From positions 73,699,495-73,763,494 of the forward strand of contig CP141127.1 of the NCBI GenBank assembly GCA_035236585.1: DNA of 64,000 nt. Direction: 5' to 3'. Made by a program: the position numbers and the translations under genes. This document shows, in pieces, positions 31,362 to 44,280 of the stretch; position 1 is the stretch's first letter, and the number at the start of each line of letters is the position of its first letter. Below the pieces are notes generated by a model. The model was not told the origin of the DNA and did no database searches. It worked only from the letters and a program-made list of their open reading frames with translations. This DNA is from Warburgia ugandensis. Lineage: Eukaryota > Streptophyta > Magnoliopsida > Canellales > Canellaceae.

Positions 31362-33826
31362 TGCGACGACCAGGGTTTTTATATGATGCAATTTTGATAA
31401 AAAGGCGAGATCTCTTGTTTTATAAATATGAAATGCATGAAAATCTTTTTGTTTTTGTTTTCGAAAACAATCTTTCATAAAAACCCCGAGTGTCAAAACA
31501 CATTCTCAAATTATCTAGCCAGGGCAAAGTTTTAAATCAACATTATTCCCAAGAAAGTGTTAGTCACAGCCTCAACTATTAGAGAGTAACTACAATTAAG
31601 TAACATTGAAAGATAAGGTAGGGGTTTACTTACTTGCACTTAGTCTGGGTGTCTTCTATCACAAGCATTCCTTGCCCTTGAGTATTTACTTTGTGTCTGA
31701 AAAATGTTGAGGATTGGGTGAGTATATACTATACTCAGTAGGAGCCTATCACTACTAGTTTTATAATGCATGAGATGTTTTAAAATCATATGCTCTTTCA
31801 AAACATGTGCATGTCTGAATCCTCAAGTTCAATATCGATATTAAAATCCATTGTCAAACTGAAATACTAACGACTTAAAGGATCACATAATGCAAATCGA
31901 AAGTATCATATACATATATATCATAACATTATGATATGCATAAGATGCTTCATTGAATCCAACTCATGGATATCTAGTATGGTATGGTCGACCAACCTCA
32001 TATCATGCCATATGCAATGCAAATAAGTCCACAAAATCATAGGGTCCAACTATGCCTACGACCTCCTCACCGTGTGGTCCCCGGGTACTTGAGGACACTC
32101 AGTCATAGCCTCCATGGGGCCTATGACACGTCGAGCCAGTGCCGTGACACCAGTGGTAGCCCCCTGTATCACATGCAGTCGACGTAGGGACGTTGCCCTT
32201 TTTGGGCATGGTACCCATCCACCTAATAGTGGTAGAGGCTGGAGGCCAACCCAAACCTCTCGGCATAGCACCCACGAGCTAATCAGCCCAAATCATAATC
32301 AGATTAAACAAGAGAAAACCTCTCTTTTTTCAAAACCTGTCCTCTTCGGGTCCCTCACAATTGCCTGGCCCTTGGCACTCCAGCGTCTTTTGGTAACCCT
32401 TAAGGAGATGCAATTTTTTCAAGAACTTAATGCTCACAAATCATGCAATGTATGCAATAGTTTACAAAACATATCTATGCATAATGTATATGCAATTATT
32501 TACAAAACATGTCTATGCATAAAGCATCTATCACATGCATGCCAAATTAAGTCATGCTAAACAAGTCATATACTTAAAACATGTATTCCCAAAACAATCA
32601 TAGTCCTTTTAAAAGAATCTAGTAGCGATAGAGCACCTACCTGGCTAGATCGCGCTAACCCCCTTTGTCCTCGTATGCTCCTGAACATGGTTTGGGGAAT
32701 TAAGATTAGTTTGGCCTATCTTTTATAGGTTTTAGAGTGGTTGGTCTTATTACCTAGGCATTAAGGGTTCATCCCCATGCCTATGGGTGTCCTAAGGTCC
32801 TAATTGGGCCTTGGTATCATCAGTTTTCCAAAGGTCTAGAGGCCACACGCCACTATCCTATTCTAAGGGTCATGCCCACCTTTGATTGGGCCTTGATAAG
32901 AGATTTTATAGTTTGGGTGTGTCTGCATCAGCGACGCGAACACAACGCTTTTTGCGGCGCCTCAATCGGAGCTCTAGATCTCAAGTTATAAGCTTTTTAG
33001 TATCGGGTGTACATAAGGACCTTAAGAGTGAAAAGGCGGAATGCTAGCGCGCTGCGTGTTAGTGGCATGCACCCATTTGTTCTTAAGAAGCGAAAAATCC
33101 CGGATCGCTAGTGCACTGCGAGTCAGCGGCATGCGCCCCAGCTGGCGCATCTGCAGACGTGCCGAATTTTCCCGCCCGTCCGTTCCTTTTGAGGGCGTGT
33201 CCACGGACGCCCCCGTTTGGTTCTCTCAGACGCTGTCAACGCGTCTTGTTCCATTTGGAATGTCTCATTCGTTGGGGGACCGTGGCATCCTCAAGACTCC
33301 CTGGTTCACCCTTTCGAACCAGTGCGGCCCAAGGAACGTCCGTGGGTCCTTGGTGACTCTCCAGGGCTCTATTTTGCATGATTTTTCATGCAAAAACTTA
33401 GGAAAACTAAGCCTAGGACTACTGTGAAGACGGGTTTTGAGGGATCTTGGGCATACCTAGCTCGTTGCTGGGTTTTTCTCCTCTTGGTTGCTTCTCCAAA
33501 ACAGGTTTTCCTCAAGTTTTGGGCTGCCATTAGAGGCGCCCAAGAGCTCTATTTATAGAGCTATAAGAGGGTTCTGGAGGGGGCTATCACCCGCCCTTGA
33601 ATGGCGGTGGAGAAACCTCTAGAATGGTGGTGATTTCTCCTTCAATCACCATCGTTCTAGAATCCTCTAGGAGGTTGAAGATGAAGGGTGCCCATATCAA
33701 AACGGGCCCCTGTGTTTTGCAGGGTAAATCCGTTTTTTAATAAAAATTATATTTTTGTCCCTGAACTTTAAAGGGCCATAACTTGCTCATTTTAACTCTG
33801 TTTTGGGTGATTTTGGTCTTGTTGTT
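31362..33826 (-). mobile_element. LTR A, Del/Tekay-like, truncated
   Basis: Reverse complement of LTRs B and C over about 2.46 kb. The left edge TGCGACGACCAGGG corresponds to the GGGTCGTGACA end of LTR C. About 125 bp expected at the other end (the TGTAATGACC start) are missing: homology stops at 'ggtcttgttg' (33,826), where Athila LTR sequence begins. No primer site or coding region adjoins it. A TATA-like TATTTATA (33,550-33,557, minus sense TATAAATA) marks the core promoter position. Confidence 0.85.
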
Positions 33827-34209
33827 ATTCTATGTTTTTCCCACATTTTCGTCACTTTCTACCTCATCACCAAATAGCACCACAAATTTGACTTTCCATT
33901 CAAGAGTCCTACTAGTCTAAGATTCCTTCTCCTTCCTAAACTCCCATCACAACCTTCCTCACTCAATACCCTAAACCTAGGGTCACTTTCCTCATATTTT
34001 CACCCCTTCTTAAGTTAGGAAACTACTCATTTATATATAGCCCTATAGTCCATACGAATTTTGTAAGTAGAGGTGGGTGACTCACCTTAAAATCAAGCTT
34101 TCCTTTGGTATTATTTACTCTTGGACTTTGGAATTTCTTAAAAACTTTTCTCCCTTTAGATTTCTAGTTATTGTCTTGGTTATTTACTCTCTAATTCAAG
34201 TTAGTAGTT
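33827..34209 (+). mobile_element. Athila 5' LTR (E), first part before solo LTR B
   Basis: Matches the Athila 3' LTR from about 46,728 ('catgtttttcccacattttc...'). The first roughly 760 bp of the LTR are missing at the junction with LTR A. TATATATAG at 34,032-34,040 matches 46,932-46,940 and is the likely TATA box. It continues at 36,795 after solo LTR B; the TAGTT duplication is at 34,205-34,209. Confidence 0.85.
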
Positions 34210-36794
34210 TGTAATGACCCCAATTTTTGTAATAATAAAAGGTCATGAAAAGTTCAGTTTTAAAGATAAGGGCATTTTGGTCATTTCACTAGTTTCCTTG
34301 ACTAAACCCAGGAATATGGTCCTAAAAATCATGCCATTAGATGCGTCTCGGAAAAATGAATCCAACGAGACCAAAATCACCCAAAACAGAGTTAAAATGA
34401 GCAAGTTATGGCCCTTTGAAGTTCAGGGGCAAAACTGTAAATTTCACAAAAATGACTTAACCTGAAAAACACAGGTGCCCGTTTTGATACGGGCACCCTT
34501 CATCTTCAACCTCTTAGAGGTTTCTGGAACGGTGGTGTTTCAAGAAGAAACCACCGCCATTCTGGAGGTTTCTCCACCGCCATTCAAAGGCCGTTAGAAC
34601 CCCTCAAGAACCCTCTTTAAAAGCCCTGTAAATAGAGCTCTTAGGTGCCTCTAATGGCAGCCCAAAACCTTGGAGAAAACCAGTCGTGCAGTAGTGACCT
34701 AGAGGGGAAAACGAGGAGAAAAACCCAGTAATGAGTCAGGTACGTCCGAGATCGCTCAAAACCCATCTCCCCCATAGTTCCAAGGTCAATTCCCCTAAGT
34801 TTTTGCATGAAAAACCATGCAAAACGAAGACCGGGACGATCCAATAGGAAAGTCCCACGTCGACCTGCATCGACCTCTGTTTGAAAAACCAAACGGGCGC
34901 GTCCAGGGACGCGCCTGTTAAAGGGACAGACGGACGGAGCGTACCGCGCGTCTGCAGACGCGCCTACTATGCAGCGCGCTAGCGTGCGTCGACTTTCGGT
35001 TTGTTAAGGAAGTCAGGGCGCATGACGTTGACGCGCAGCGCCCTAGCATTCCGTATTTTAAGTCTTAAGAGTCTTGTGTACATACAACACTAAAACGCTT
35101 ATAACTTGAGATCTAGAGCTCCGATTGAGGCACCGCAAAAGGCGTTGTGTTCGTGTCGACAACGCGGATACATCCAAATCATAAAATCCCTGCTAAAGGC
35201 CCAATCAAAGGAGGGCATGACCCTTAGAATAGGATGGTGGTGCGTGGCCACTAGAACTTTGGAAAACTAAGGATACCAAGGCCCAATTAGGACCTTAGGA
35301 CACCCATAGGCATAAGGATGGACCCCTAATGCCTAAGTAATAAGACCCAACTGCTCTAAACCCATAAAAGATAGGTTAAACTAACCTTGAGTCCCCAAAC
35401 CATGTTCAGGAGCGTACGAGGACAAAAGGGTTAACGCGACCTAGTCAGGTAGGTGCTCTATCACTATTAGATTCTTTTAAAAGAACTATTGTTATTTTGA
35501 GAACATATGTTTTAAATGTATGACTTGATTTGCATGACTTAATTCAGCATGCATGATAAATGCTTTGTACATAGCCATGTTTTGAAATGATTGCATATAC
35601 ATTATGCATATATATGTGTTGCAAACAAGTGCATACATTGCATGATTTAAGTACTTGCAAAGATTGTATGTCCTTGAGGGTTGCCAAAAGACGCTGGAGT
35701 GCCGAGGGCCAGGCAGTTGTGAGGGACCCAAAGAGGACAAGTTTTAACAAGAGGTTTTGGCTTCTTTAATCTTATGTGATTTGGGCAAGTAAGCCCGTGG
35801 GTGCTATGCCGAGGGGTCTGGGTTGGCCACCTAGCCTCTACCACTAATAGGTGGATGGGTACCACGCCCAAAAAGAGGCAAGTCCCTACGTCGACTGCAT
35901 GTGGTACAGGGGGCTACCACTGGTGTCACGGCACTGGGTCGACGTGTCATAGGCCCCATGGAGGCTATGACCGAGTGTCCTCAGGTACCCGGGGACCACA
36001 CAGCGAGGAGGTCGTGGGCATAGTGGACCCTATGGTTTGATGAGTTATGTGCATTTCATATAGCATGATATGAGGTTGGTCGACCATACCATACTAGAGG
36101 TCCATGAGTTGGACTCCATGAAGCATCTATTGCATATCATGATGTCATCATATATATATGATACTTTCAATTTTGGATTATGTGATCTTTTACGTCATGA
36201 GTATTTCAGTTGATTATGGATTCTTATACTGATATTGAACTCGAGTATTCAAACATACGCATATTTTGAATGAGCATATGATTTTAAAACATCTCATGCA
36301 TTTATAAAACTAGTAGTGATAGGCTCCTACTGAGTATATTATATACTCACCCAATCCTTAACATTTTTCAGACATCAGTAAGCACTCAAGGACAGGATAC
36401 GTCCGTATATATCATGGTTCAGGACAGCTCCACTCACAAAAAGAGGACATCTATGTTAGTGCTATAAGCAAGTGAATCCAAAAGAAAACAAATATACATG
36501 TAAGTAAACTCTCAACCCTTTGGACATGTGTTTGTACTTAGTTACAATTGGGCTGTGCGTTGTGATTGGAAAGACCTAGGGAAAAACATTTATGATTTTT
36601 GAAGTTTTTCAAAAACTACCTTAGTTGTTGTGAAAGCAAATGACACTCGGGGTTTTCAAAAAATGAGTTTAAAACTAAAGGTTTTCCGTTGCATTGCATG
36701 GTTTTTATAAATTTGTTTTCAAATAGGGATGCATCCCACCTTAGGAAATTAGGTATTGCATTTAAAAATGCATGGGAAAATCCGGGTCGTCACA
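34210..36794 (+). mobile_element. Solo LTR B, Del/Tekay-like, 2,585 bp
   Basis: It starts TGTAATGACC and ends GGGTCGTCACA. It is homologous to LTR C (38,836-41,400) end to end. It interrupts Athila LTR E: uninterrupted homologues read 'gttagtaatttgcttgctttgg' (about 47,100), while here the same sequence is split around B with TAGTT on both sides (34,205-34,209 and 36,795-36,799). No primer site follows, so this is a solo LTR. The promoter TATA has decayed to TGTAAATA (34,627-34,634). Confidence 0.95.
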
Positions 36795-36799
36795 TAGTT

Positions 36800-38172
36800 T
36801 GCTTGCTTTGGTTTAGTTTTCATTGCTTAGTTTCCATTGTTTTGCTTTCTAGTTTTGCATCTTTATTTCCATTTAGCTATCTCCTTTCTTCTTTACCTAT
36901 ATTCTACTTGTTTTTTTATTATTATTCAATCAGAATTCAAGTTAGTTATTTTCTAGTCATGACAGCCAAGAGAATAGCTAGCTTAAATCCTTGATTTCCC
37001 CAATTGAATTCCATGTTTTCTACCATCTTTTTCCTTTAGATAGTTCACCCATATAGCCTTTGTTTTTCTCAAATTCCTTTATGAGTTTTCTTTGCATGTT
37101 AGTATACTTTAAAATGTGAGCATTAGATTGAAATTTTTTTGTTTTTTAGGTAGGATTTTAGTCTTTAGAAAAGTGCACAATTTCCATATTTTGTAGACAG
37201 TTTTATGTGCACAAATTTGATGTAAACTGGATATGATTCAGTAAATTTATTTGGGATTTCTTGTTGTGGAATATTTATTTTATCAAAGTACTTGAGATCT
37301 AGGTTATTTCTTTGTATAAAAGTTATGGTTTCAGCAGCTTTCTATTGCTAGATTTGTTAACTGTTCTTAAGTATCGAAATCTGGAAATTGGTTTTTCCTT
37401 AACTTTGTGCTTTTATTCTAGCTACCAAAACATCTTATTTTCCTGAATATTTAGGTATCCATTTATATTTTTGATGTTGTTTATAAGATCCCATAGTTAG
37501 TTTTCATGGTAACTCAATGTAGGTGTATTAAATTTCATCGTCTTTAGGGCTCTTGAATCATGCACATAGTCCAAAAACCATGTCCATGGTTCTAAATCCC
37601 ATCCCTTTTAGATTTTTGCTTAATTTAGCTTTAGCAGTAGTAAATTCATGATTTGCATCTTAGTTTAGGATTTGAAAGTTTCTCTTTTAAATTTTAAGAA
37701 TTTCCATCTTTGGGAAGTTTTAGTATTTAGAAAGTCTTTTTAGGTGTAGTTTCCATTCACATGCATGTTTCTAATTTCTTATTAAAATTAGTTAGATGTC
37801 ATTGGTTACTTGTTTTGGCATGTTAGTTTAGTATTAGAAATTTTTGTAATTTGGTTTTAGAAAGTTTCTAGTTCTAGTTTAGGAAAGTGTTAATTTATGA
37901 AAGTTTCCATTTTAATAGTTTCCTTAGTTTATGTTATAGATTAATCCATGCTTACTTTGCATTTGTTTCCTTTAGTTAAATGAATTTTTGTTATGTAATT
38001 TTCCATTCTAATTGCTTGGCTTAAGTTTTTTGAAAGTTTCTTTTGATTCTAGTTTTTAATTCCATGCATATTTCCATTTCATGTCTATGAGATTTCTCAT
38101 GTGATTGACCTCGCTTGCATGTAAATGCTACATTAATTTATGCACTTGCAAGTTTTAATTAAAACAACAACA
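36800..38172 (+). mobile_element. Athila 5' LTR (E), second part
   Basis: Continues the Athila LTR after solo LTR B, parallel to 47,105-48,593 with many substitutions but few gaps. It ends 'aattaaaacaacaaca' at 38,172, seven bases before the primer site. Confidence 0.85.
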
Positions 38173-38178
38173 AGCTTT

Positions 38179-38196
38179 TGGTGCTGTTGTTGGGGA
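38179..38196 (+). promoter_or_regulatory. Athila primer-binding site
   Basis: TGGTGCTGTTGTTGGGGA lies just inside the LTR end. It differs from the Athila/Tat consensus site (TGGCGCCGTTGCCGGGGA, known for this lineage) only by three C-to-T transitions. It fixes the plus orientation and the start of the internal region. Confidence 0.85.
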
Positions 38197-38835
38197 ATCA
38201 CAACAGATTTGTGGTTGGATCCTTATTTAGATTGTTTACCTTCAGTCTTAATTTTAGGTTGCATTAGGTTAGGGTTTTGCATCATAGCTGCTTATTTTGT
38301 TAATTCCTCCAAAAATAATCCATCTTGTTTTATACGAGGGAAATTTGGCAAATATGCAACTTCATCAACTTAGGATTTACTTACTTTCTTAGATTAGAAA
38401 TTTTCTTTTCTTTGAGTGAAACATGTAGTGAGGCCCATTGTAACTTGCAATTTCAATTTCAATTATAAATAAATTATATTAAAATAGGGCAAGTGTGTGG
38501 TAAGGAGGCCCAGACTTGATCTTCATCAGAAAACTCCACTGTAAGTATCCCTCACTTTCTTTTTAGTTTGGGTTGCATTTAGTGTAGTTTGAATTTTCCT
38601 AGTAGTGTAATTCATATAGATTAGGCTCATTCATCTTAATTGTTGTATCACCTATCTAACCTTGGTTGAATAGCACATAGGTTGTATTAGCTTGTTTCTT
38701 TTGTTTTGCACTGACTATTTAAATACTTTATGGTGGAATGGAATTAATGCTAGTAAGGTCTGCACAGGAACTCATAAGGACTAGATTTGATCATCAGCAC
38801 CTAAGAGCAATCAACATCCTTGTGTGTTGTGATCT
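38197..38835 (+). mobile_element. Athila leader between primer site and LTR C
   Basis: Internal, non-coding leader of the plus-strand Athila element. The reading frame at 38,140-38,373 merely runs across the LTR edge and primer site. It ends at LTR C, whose left flank is GATCT. Confidence 0.6.
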
Positions 38836-41400
38836 TGTAATGACTCCAATTTTGTAATATTGAAATTCCAAATTTAGCAATGAAAAGATCAGTTTTTAAA
38901 GATAAGGGCATTTTAGTCATTTTACTATTCACATTGACTGAACCCAGGAATTTGGTCCTAAAAATGGTTCCATTAGATGTGTCTCAGAAAAAGGAATCCA
39001 ACGAGACCAAAATCACCCAAAACGGAGTTAAAATGAGCAAGATATGGCCCTTTGAAGTTCAGGGGCAAAACTGTAAATTTTACAAAAAACGGTTTAACCT
39101 GCAAAACACAGGGGCCCGTTTCGATACGGGCACCCCTTCATCTTCAACCTCTAGAGGGTTCTAGAACGGCGGTGATTGGAGGAGAAATCACCGCCATTCT
39201 GGAGGTTTCTCCACCACCATTCAAAGGCAGTGAGAGCCCCCTCCAGAACCCTCTCTTAGCTCTATAAATAGAGCTCTTGGATGCCTCTAATGGCAGCCCA
39301 AAGCGTTGGAGAAAACCCGTCGTGGAGTAGTGACCTAGAGGGGAAAACAAGGAGAAAAACCCAGCAACGAGCCAGGTATGTCCGAGATAGCTCAAAACCC
39401 ATCTCCCCCATAGTTCCAAGTTCAATTTCCCTAGGTTTTTGCATGAAAAACCATGCAAAATAGAGCCCTAGAGACTCACCAAGGACCCAGGGACGTTCCT
39501 TGGGTCGCCCTGGTTCCCCAACGAGCGGGACGTTCCAGTCGGAATGTCCCACGTCGACTTCTGTTTGGAAAACCAAATGGGCGCGTTCAGGGACGCGCCC
39601 GCAAAAGAGAGGAGCGGAGGGAAAACCCGGTGCGTCTGCAGACACGCCCGCTGAGGCGCATGCCGAAGACGCACAATGCGCTAGTGCTGTGGGTTTTTTC
39701 ATTCCTTAAGGAAGCTAGGGCGCACGACGCAATCGCACAGCGCCCTAGCATTCCGTTTTTTTTATTCTTAAGACTCTATATACATACGACACTAAAACGC
39801 TTATAACTTGAGATCTAGAGCTTCGATTGAGGCACCGCAAAAGGCGTTGTGTCCGTATCGATGACGCGGACACATCCAAACTATAAAATCCCTAATCAAG
39901 GCCCAATCAAAGGTGGTCATAACCCTTAGAATAGGATGGTGGCACGTGGCCACTAGAACATTGGAAAACTGAGGATACCAAGACCCAATTAGGACCTTAG
40001 GACACCCATAGGCATAGGGATGGACCCCTAATGCCTAAGTAATAAGACCAATTACTCTAAAACCCATAAAACATAAGCCAAACTAACCTTGATTCCCCAA
40101 ACCATGATTAGGAGCGTTCGAGGACAAAAGGGTTAGCGCGACCTAGCCAGGTAGGCGTTCTATCACTATTAGATTCTTTTAAAAGATCTATTATTGTTTT
40201 GAGAACATATGTTTTAAGTATATGACTTGTTTAGCATGACTTAATTCAGCATGCATGTGATAAATGTTTTGTACATAGACATGTTTTGTAAATGATTGCA
40301 TATACATTATGCACCTATATGTTTTGCAAACAAGTGCATACATTGCATGATTTAAGTACTTGCAAAGATTGCATGTCCTTAAGGGTTTCTAAAGGAGGCT
40401 GGAGTGCCGAGGGCCAGGCAGTTGTGAGGGATCCAAAGAGGACCAGTTTTGAACAGAGGTTTTTGGCTTATTTGATCGTACATGATTTGGGATAGTAAGC
40501 TCGTGGGTGCTATGTCGAGGGGTGTGGGTTGGCCACCCAGCCTCTACCACTATTAGGTGGATGGGTACCACGCCCAAAAAGGGCATGTCCCTGCTTCGAC
40601 TGCATGTGGTATAGGGGGCTACCACTGGTGTCACGGAACTGGGTCGAAGTGTCATATGCCCCGTGGAGGTATATGATCCTGTGTCCCTAGGTACCCGGAG
40701 ACCACACGACGGTGAGGTCGTGGGCATAGTGGGACCCTATGGTTTCATGGATTTATTGGCATTGCATATGGCATGATATGAGGTTGGTCGACCATACCAT
40801 ACTAGGAATCCATGAGTTGGATTCCATGAAGTATCTTATGCATATCATGATGTTATGATATATATGTATATAATACTTTCGATTTTGGATTATGTGATCC
40901 TTTAAGTCGTTAGTATTTCAGTTTAACAATGGATTTTAATATCGATATTGAACTTGAGTATTTAGACATGCACCTGTTTTGAATGAGCATATGATTTAAA
41001 AATATCTCAAAAGTAGTGATAGGCTCCTACTGAGTATAGTATATACTCACCCAATCCTCAACATTTTTTAGACACCAAGTAAATACTTAAGGGCAAGGAA
41101 CGCTTGTGCTAGGAAGACACCCATACTAAGTACAAGTAAGTAAACCCCTACCTTATCTTTCAATGTTACTTGATTGTAGTTACTCTCTAATAGCTGGGGC
41201 TGTGACTAACACTTTCTTGGGAATAATATTGATTTAAACTTTTCCATGGCTAAATAAATTGAGAATGTGTTTTGACACTCGGGGTTTTTATGAAAGATTG
41301 TTTTCTAAAAGAAAAATATTTTCATGCATCTCATACTTATAAAACAAGAGATCTCTCCTTTTTATCAAAATTGCATCATATAAAAACCCGGGTCGTGACA
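38836..41400 (+). mobile_element. LTR C, Del/Tekay-like, 2,565 bp, with adjoining primer site
   Basis: It starts TGTAATGACTCC and ends GGGTCGTGACA. A core promoter TATAAATA (39,263-39,270) lies within an inverted repeat AGCTCTAT/ATAGAGCT. The sequence after it is a primer-binding site, so this is a 5' LTR rather than a solo LTR, but no Del-type gag or pol follows. The matching 3' LTR in plus orientation is not seen to the right. The element was evidently truncated soon after its leader. Confidence 0.9.
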
Positions 41401-41402
41401 GT

Positions 41403-41414
41403 TGGTATCAGAGC
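41403..41414 (+). promoter_or_regulatory. Primer-binding site of the LTR C element
   Basis: TGGTATCAGAGC, complementary to initiator-Met tRNA as used by Del/Tekay elements, lies 2 nt after the LTR end. The sequence that follows to about 41.7 kb may be its leader (a possible start ATGCCTAGAAAGAGA near 41,541). Where it returns to Athila sequence is not visible. Confidence 0.9.
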
Positions 41415-42030
41415 ACGGTTTAACGTTACTCACAGCCCAGTTATGAGGAGAATAACTTATAATCAAGTTTCATCCATGAAAGAGAAAGGGGTAATAGGAC
41501 AACACAAACTGAGATTTGGTGAATTGCCTTGTGATTACAGATGCCTAGAAAGAGACTTAGGGTATTGTGCTCATAGGACCCTTTTAGAAGGATGCAATCT
41601 ATTGTCACTCTACAAGCTTCTAAGCGTTGTGGTTATAGTTGGTGTCTTAAAATTCAAGTGATTTTCTCACACCTTGCATGGAAGTTAGTTGAGATCTAAA
41701 CTCCTCCTAACACAAGGATTGTATTAACAACTTTCAATCAGAACCTAATTAGTAAGTAGTAGTCAAATCTAGAAAAAAGGAGCTATTTAGATCTAGGTCT
41801 AAGAAGCTACCACCTATGCACTAAGGAAAGATATCAAGACACTACTCAATTAGTGATTACTAGGATTTGATTGTGCATCACATATAGTTAGAGTCAGCTT
41901 ATAGATTAGGACATTTAGATTAGGATAGTTTATGCAAGGCCATCAATCTTAGAACTTAGAGTTAGCACCTTTCAACCTAGAGATCTAAGGCAACCTTTGA
42001 CAAGGGGAAAGAAACCACATTCCAAACCCC
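41415..42030 (+). other. Leader region of uncertain ownership (LTR C element or Athila)
   Basis: About 600 bp without a domain I can name. GATCT, the left flank of LTR C, occurs again at 41,693-41,697, but no LTR end adjoins it, so it is only a weak hint of the insertion boundary. Confidence 0.4.
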
Positions 42031-44280
42031 ATGTATGGACCACCAATAGAAGTCAGGTGCAAGGCCATTAGAGATTTTTATGCACCTCTACAACTCAATA
42101 CCTCATCCTGCATAGTTTTACCTCCTACAAATGTTGACCACTTTGAGTTAAAGCCAAGAGTCATCCAATTACTCCTACTTTTTACGGTCGACGAGAAGAC
42201 CCTTACCTACATATCAAGGAGTTCCTTGATATTTGTGCTACATTTAGGTTTTGAAATTTTTTTGATGATTCTATTAGGTCTAGGCTATGTTTGCTCTCAC
42301 TCAAGGATAAAGCCAAATTATGGCTTAATTCCTTAGAGGTAGGTTGCATAAACTCATGGGACCAATTGTCTAAGAAGTTCTCGAATAAATTCTTCCCCGT
42401 TCATAAAACAAATGCCCTTCATCATGAAATTATCAATAAGGATGATGAACAATATTAAGAATGTTAGGAATGATGGAATGAACTACTACATAAATGCTGA
42501 TATCATGGACTCAAGAAATGGCTGCAAGTTCAATACTTCTACGATGCATTAATGCCTCAAAATAGACAAATGGTAGATGTTACGAGCGAAGGGACCCTCA
42601 TGTTAAAATATGAGACAGAGGCATGAAAGTTCTTTCAGACATTGGCAGATACTTTCTGGCAATGGGATTATTCAAATAGGAGAGAGAGAAACAACAATCC
42701 TCTAAAGAAAGGGAGTCTATATGAGATAGGAGCATATATAGATCTATCATATAAGCTTGACTCTGTAATTGAAAATTTAAGCAAACTAGAGCCTTTTGGT
42801 GGAAGAATGGGCAAACTTGAACTATGTTTAAAAATTTCATGGTTGTTACTTTTTCCCATAAACCTCTACAAGAGGTATGTTCTACTTGTTCTAGTCCAGC
42901 CTATTTGATTATAGCTTATCCATCAAATAGAGTGTTGAATGACTATCTTGTTGATCAAGCAAATGCATTGAATGCCTATTGCTAACCTAGCAACAACCCA
43001 TATTCTAAGACCTACAACCCTAGATGAATTAGGCATCCAAACTTTTCTTGGTTGAAGAAAAACTTTTAGGAGGGACCATTTGTGAACCCCATACTCAAAA
43101 CTTTTCTCCTAAAGCTATAGTTCCTTAGTAGCCACCTAGTTTTTAGCATCCTCAACAACCAAAGCTGCTATTAGTTGAGGATAGTATTCAACTACTGATA
43201 AAAAAATAATAATCAAGAAACTGACAAGGCTTTGAACCAATTAAAAACTATCAACTCTGAAGTCATAGCTAAACTGGAAATGCAAGTTGGCCAATTGTTA
43301 GTTGAATTACATAATATAGGAAAGGGTCAGTTGCCTAGTCAACCCATACCTAATCCTAAGGGCCAATAGAAATAGGTTCTAGTTCACAAAGACCGCATGA
43401 GCAAGGTAAGTCTATCACAACCCTTAGAAGTAGCCATCAGGTTGATAACAAAGTAGGGCAGACTGAGGGAAAGGAAGAGGAGAATGAAAAGGCAAAAACA
43501 CAATAGAAAGAGACTAGACAGAAATCCCCTACTCCATCTAAGCCTATAGTGGAGACACCCTATGTTCCCAAAGCGTGATTTTCTCAACTACTCAATAAGG
43601 CTAAGAAGGGAACAAATTTTTATGAGATAATGGAAGTGTTTAAACATGTGCAAGTAAACATTCCATTACTCAATGCTATAAAGGATATTCTTACTTGCTT
43701 AATGTTCAAAAGAAAGCCTTTCTCATCGAACAGGTGGCCTCTTTAATTCAACATAAGACCCCACCAAAGTTTAGAGATCCAGGATGTCCTACAATTTCTT
43801 GCATTATAGTAGATCATGTCATAAATAGGACATTACTTGACTTAGGTCTAGTGTTAATCTGCTTCCATATTCTATCTATGAGCAAATAAGTCTTGGTGAG
43901 CTTAAGACAACCAACACCACATTGCAGTTAGCTACTAGATCAATTAAGATTCTACTTAGTATGGTCGAGGATGTATTACTACTTGTGGAATAGTTTTATT
44001 TCCCAGTTGATTTCATTATCCTTGATAACCAGCCTGTATCATACCTATAAGTCAGATCCTAGTGATTCTTGGATGTCCATTCTTAGCAATGTCTAATGCA
44101 ATCATAAATTGTAGAAATGGAGCACTATAATTATCCTTTTGAAATATGAAAGTTGAGCTCAATGTTTTCAATGGCAACTATCAACAATTAGATTTTGATG
44201 ACCCTTGCAACTTAATTGAAGATTTAATTCTAGAAGTTCCACCACTATTATTTACCTTCGATCCATTGTAGGCCTATCTT
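42031..44280 (+). pseudogene. Athila gag-protease remnant
   Basis: Gag: NVDHFELKPRVIQLLLLF in the ORF 42,031-42,336, then DKAKLWLNSLEVGCINSWDQ and FSNKFFPVHKTNALHHEI (42,284-42,459). MPQNRQMVDVTSEGTLMLK follows (about 42,550-42,610), then LADTFWQWDYSNRRERNN. Protease: QLLNKAKKGTNFYEIMEVFK and VQVNIPLLNAIKDILTC (about 43,590-43,700), then PPKFRDPGCPTISCIIVDH and LLDLGLVLICF, keeping the Asp-Leu-Gly active site of this lineage. A weak VDFIILD-like block follows near 44,000-44,030. Stops and frameshifts are frequent. RT, RNase H and integrase are deleted after about 44.3 kb. Confidence 0.85.

Noticed and set aside
33041..33427. 128-codon plus ORF and relatives at 39,262-39,806
   Set aside because: They lie within the GC-rich promoter-proximal part of LTRs A and C; no family resemblance, and the equivalent frame is not kept in all copies.
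41272..41661. 129-codon ORF on the plus strand
   Set aside because: It runs across the end of LTR C, its primer site and leader; an equivalent antisense frame occurs at 31,239-31,496 across LTR A.
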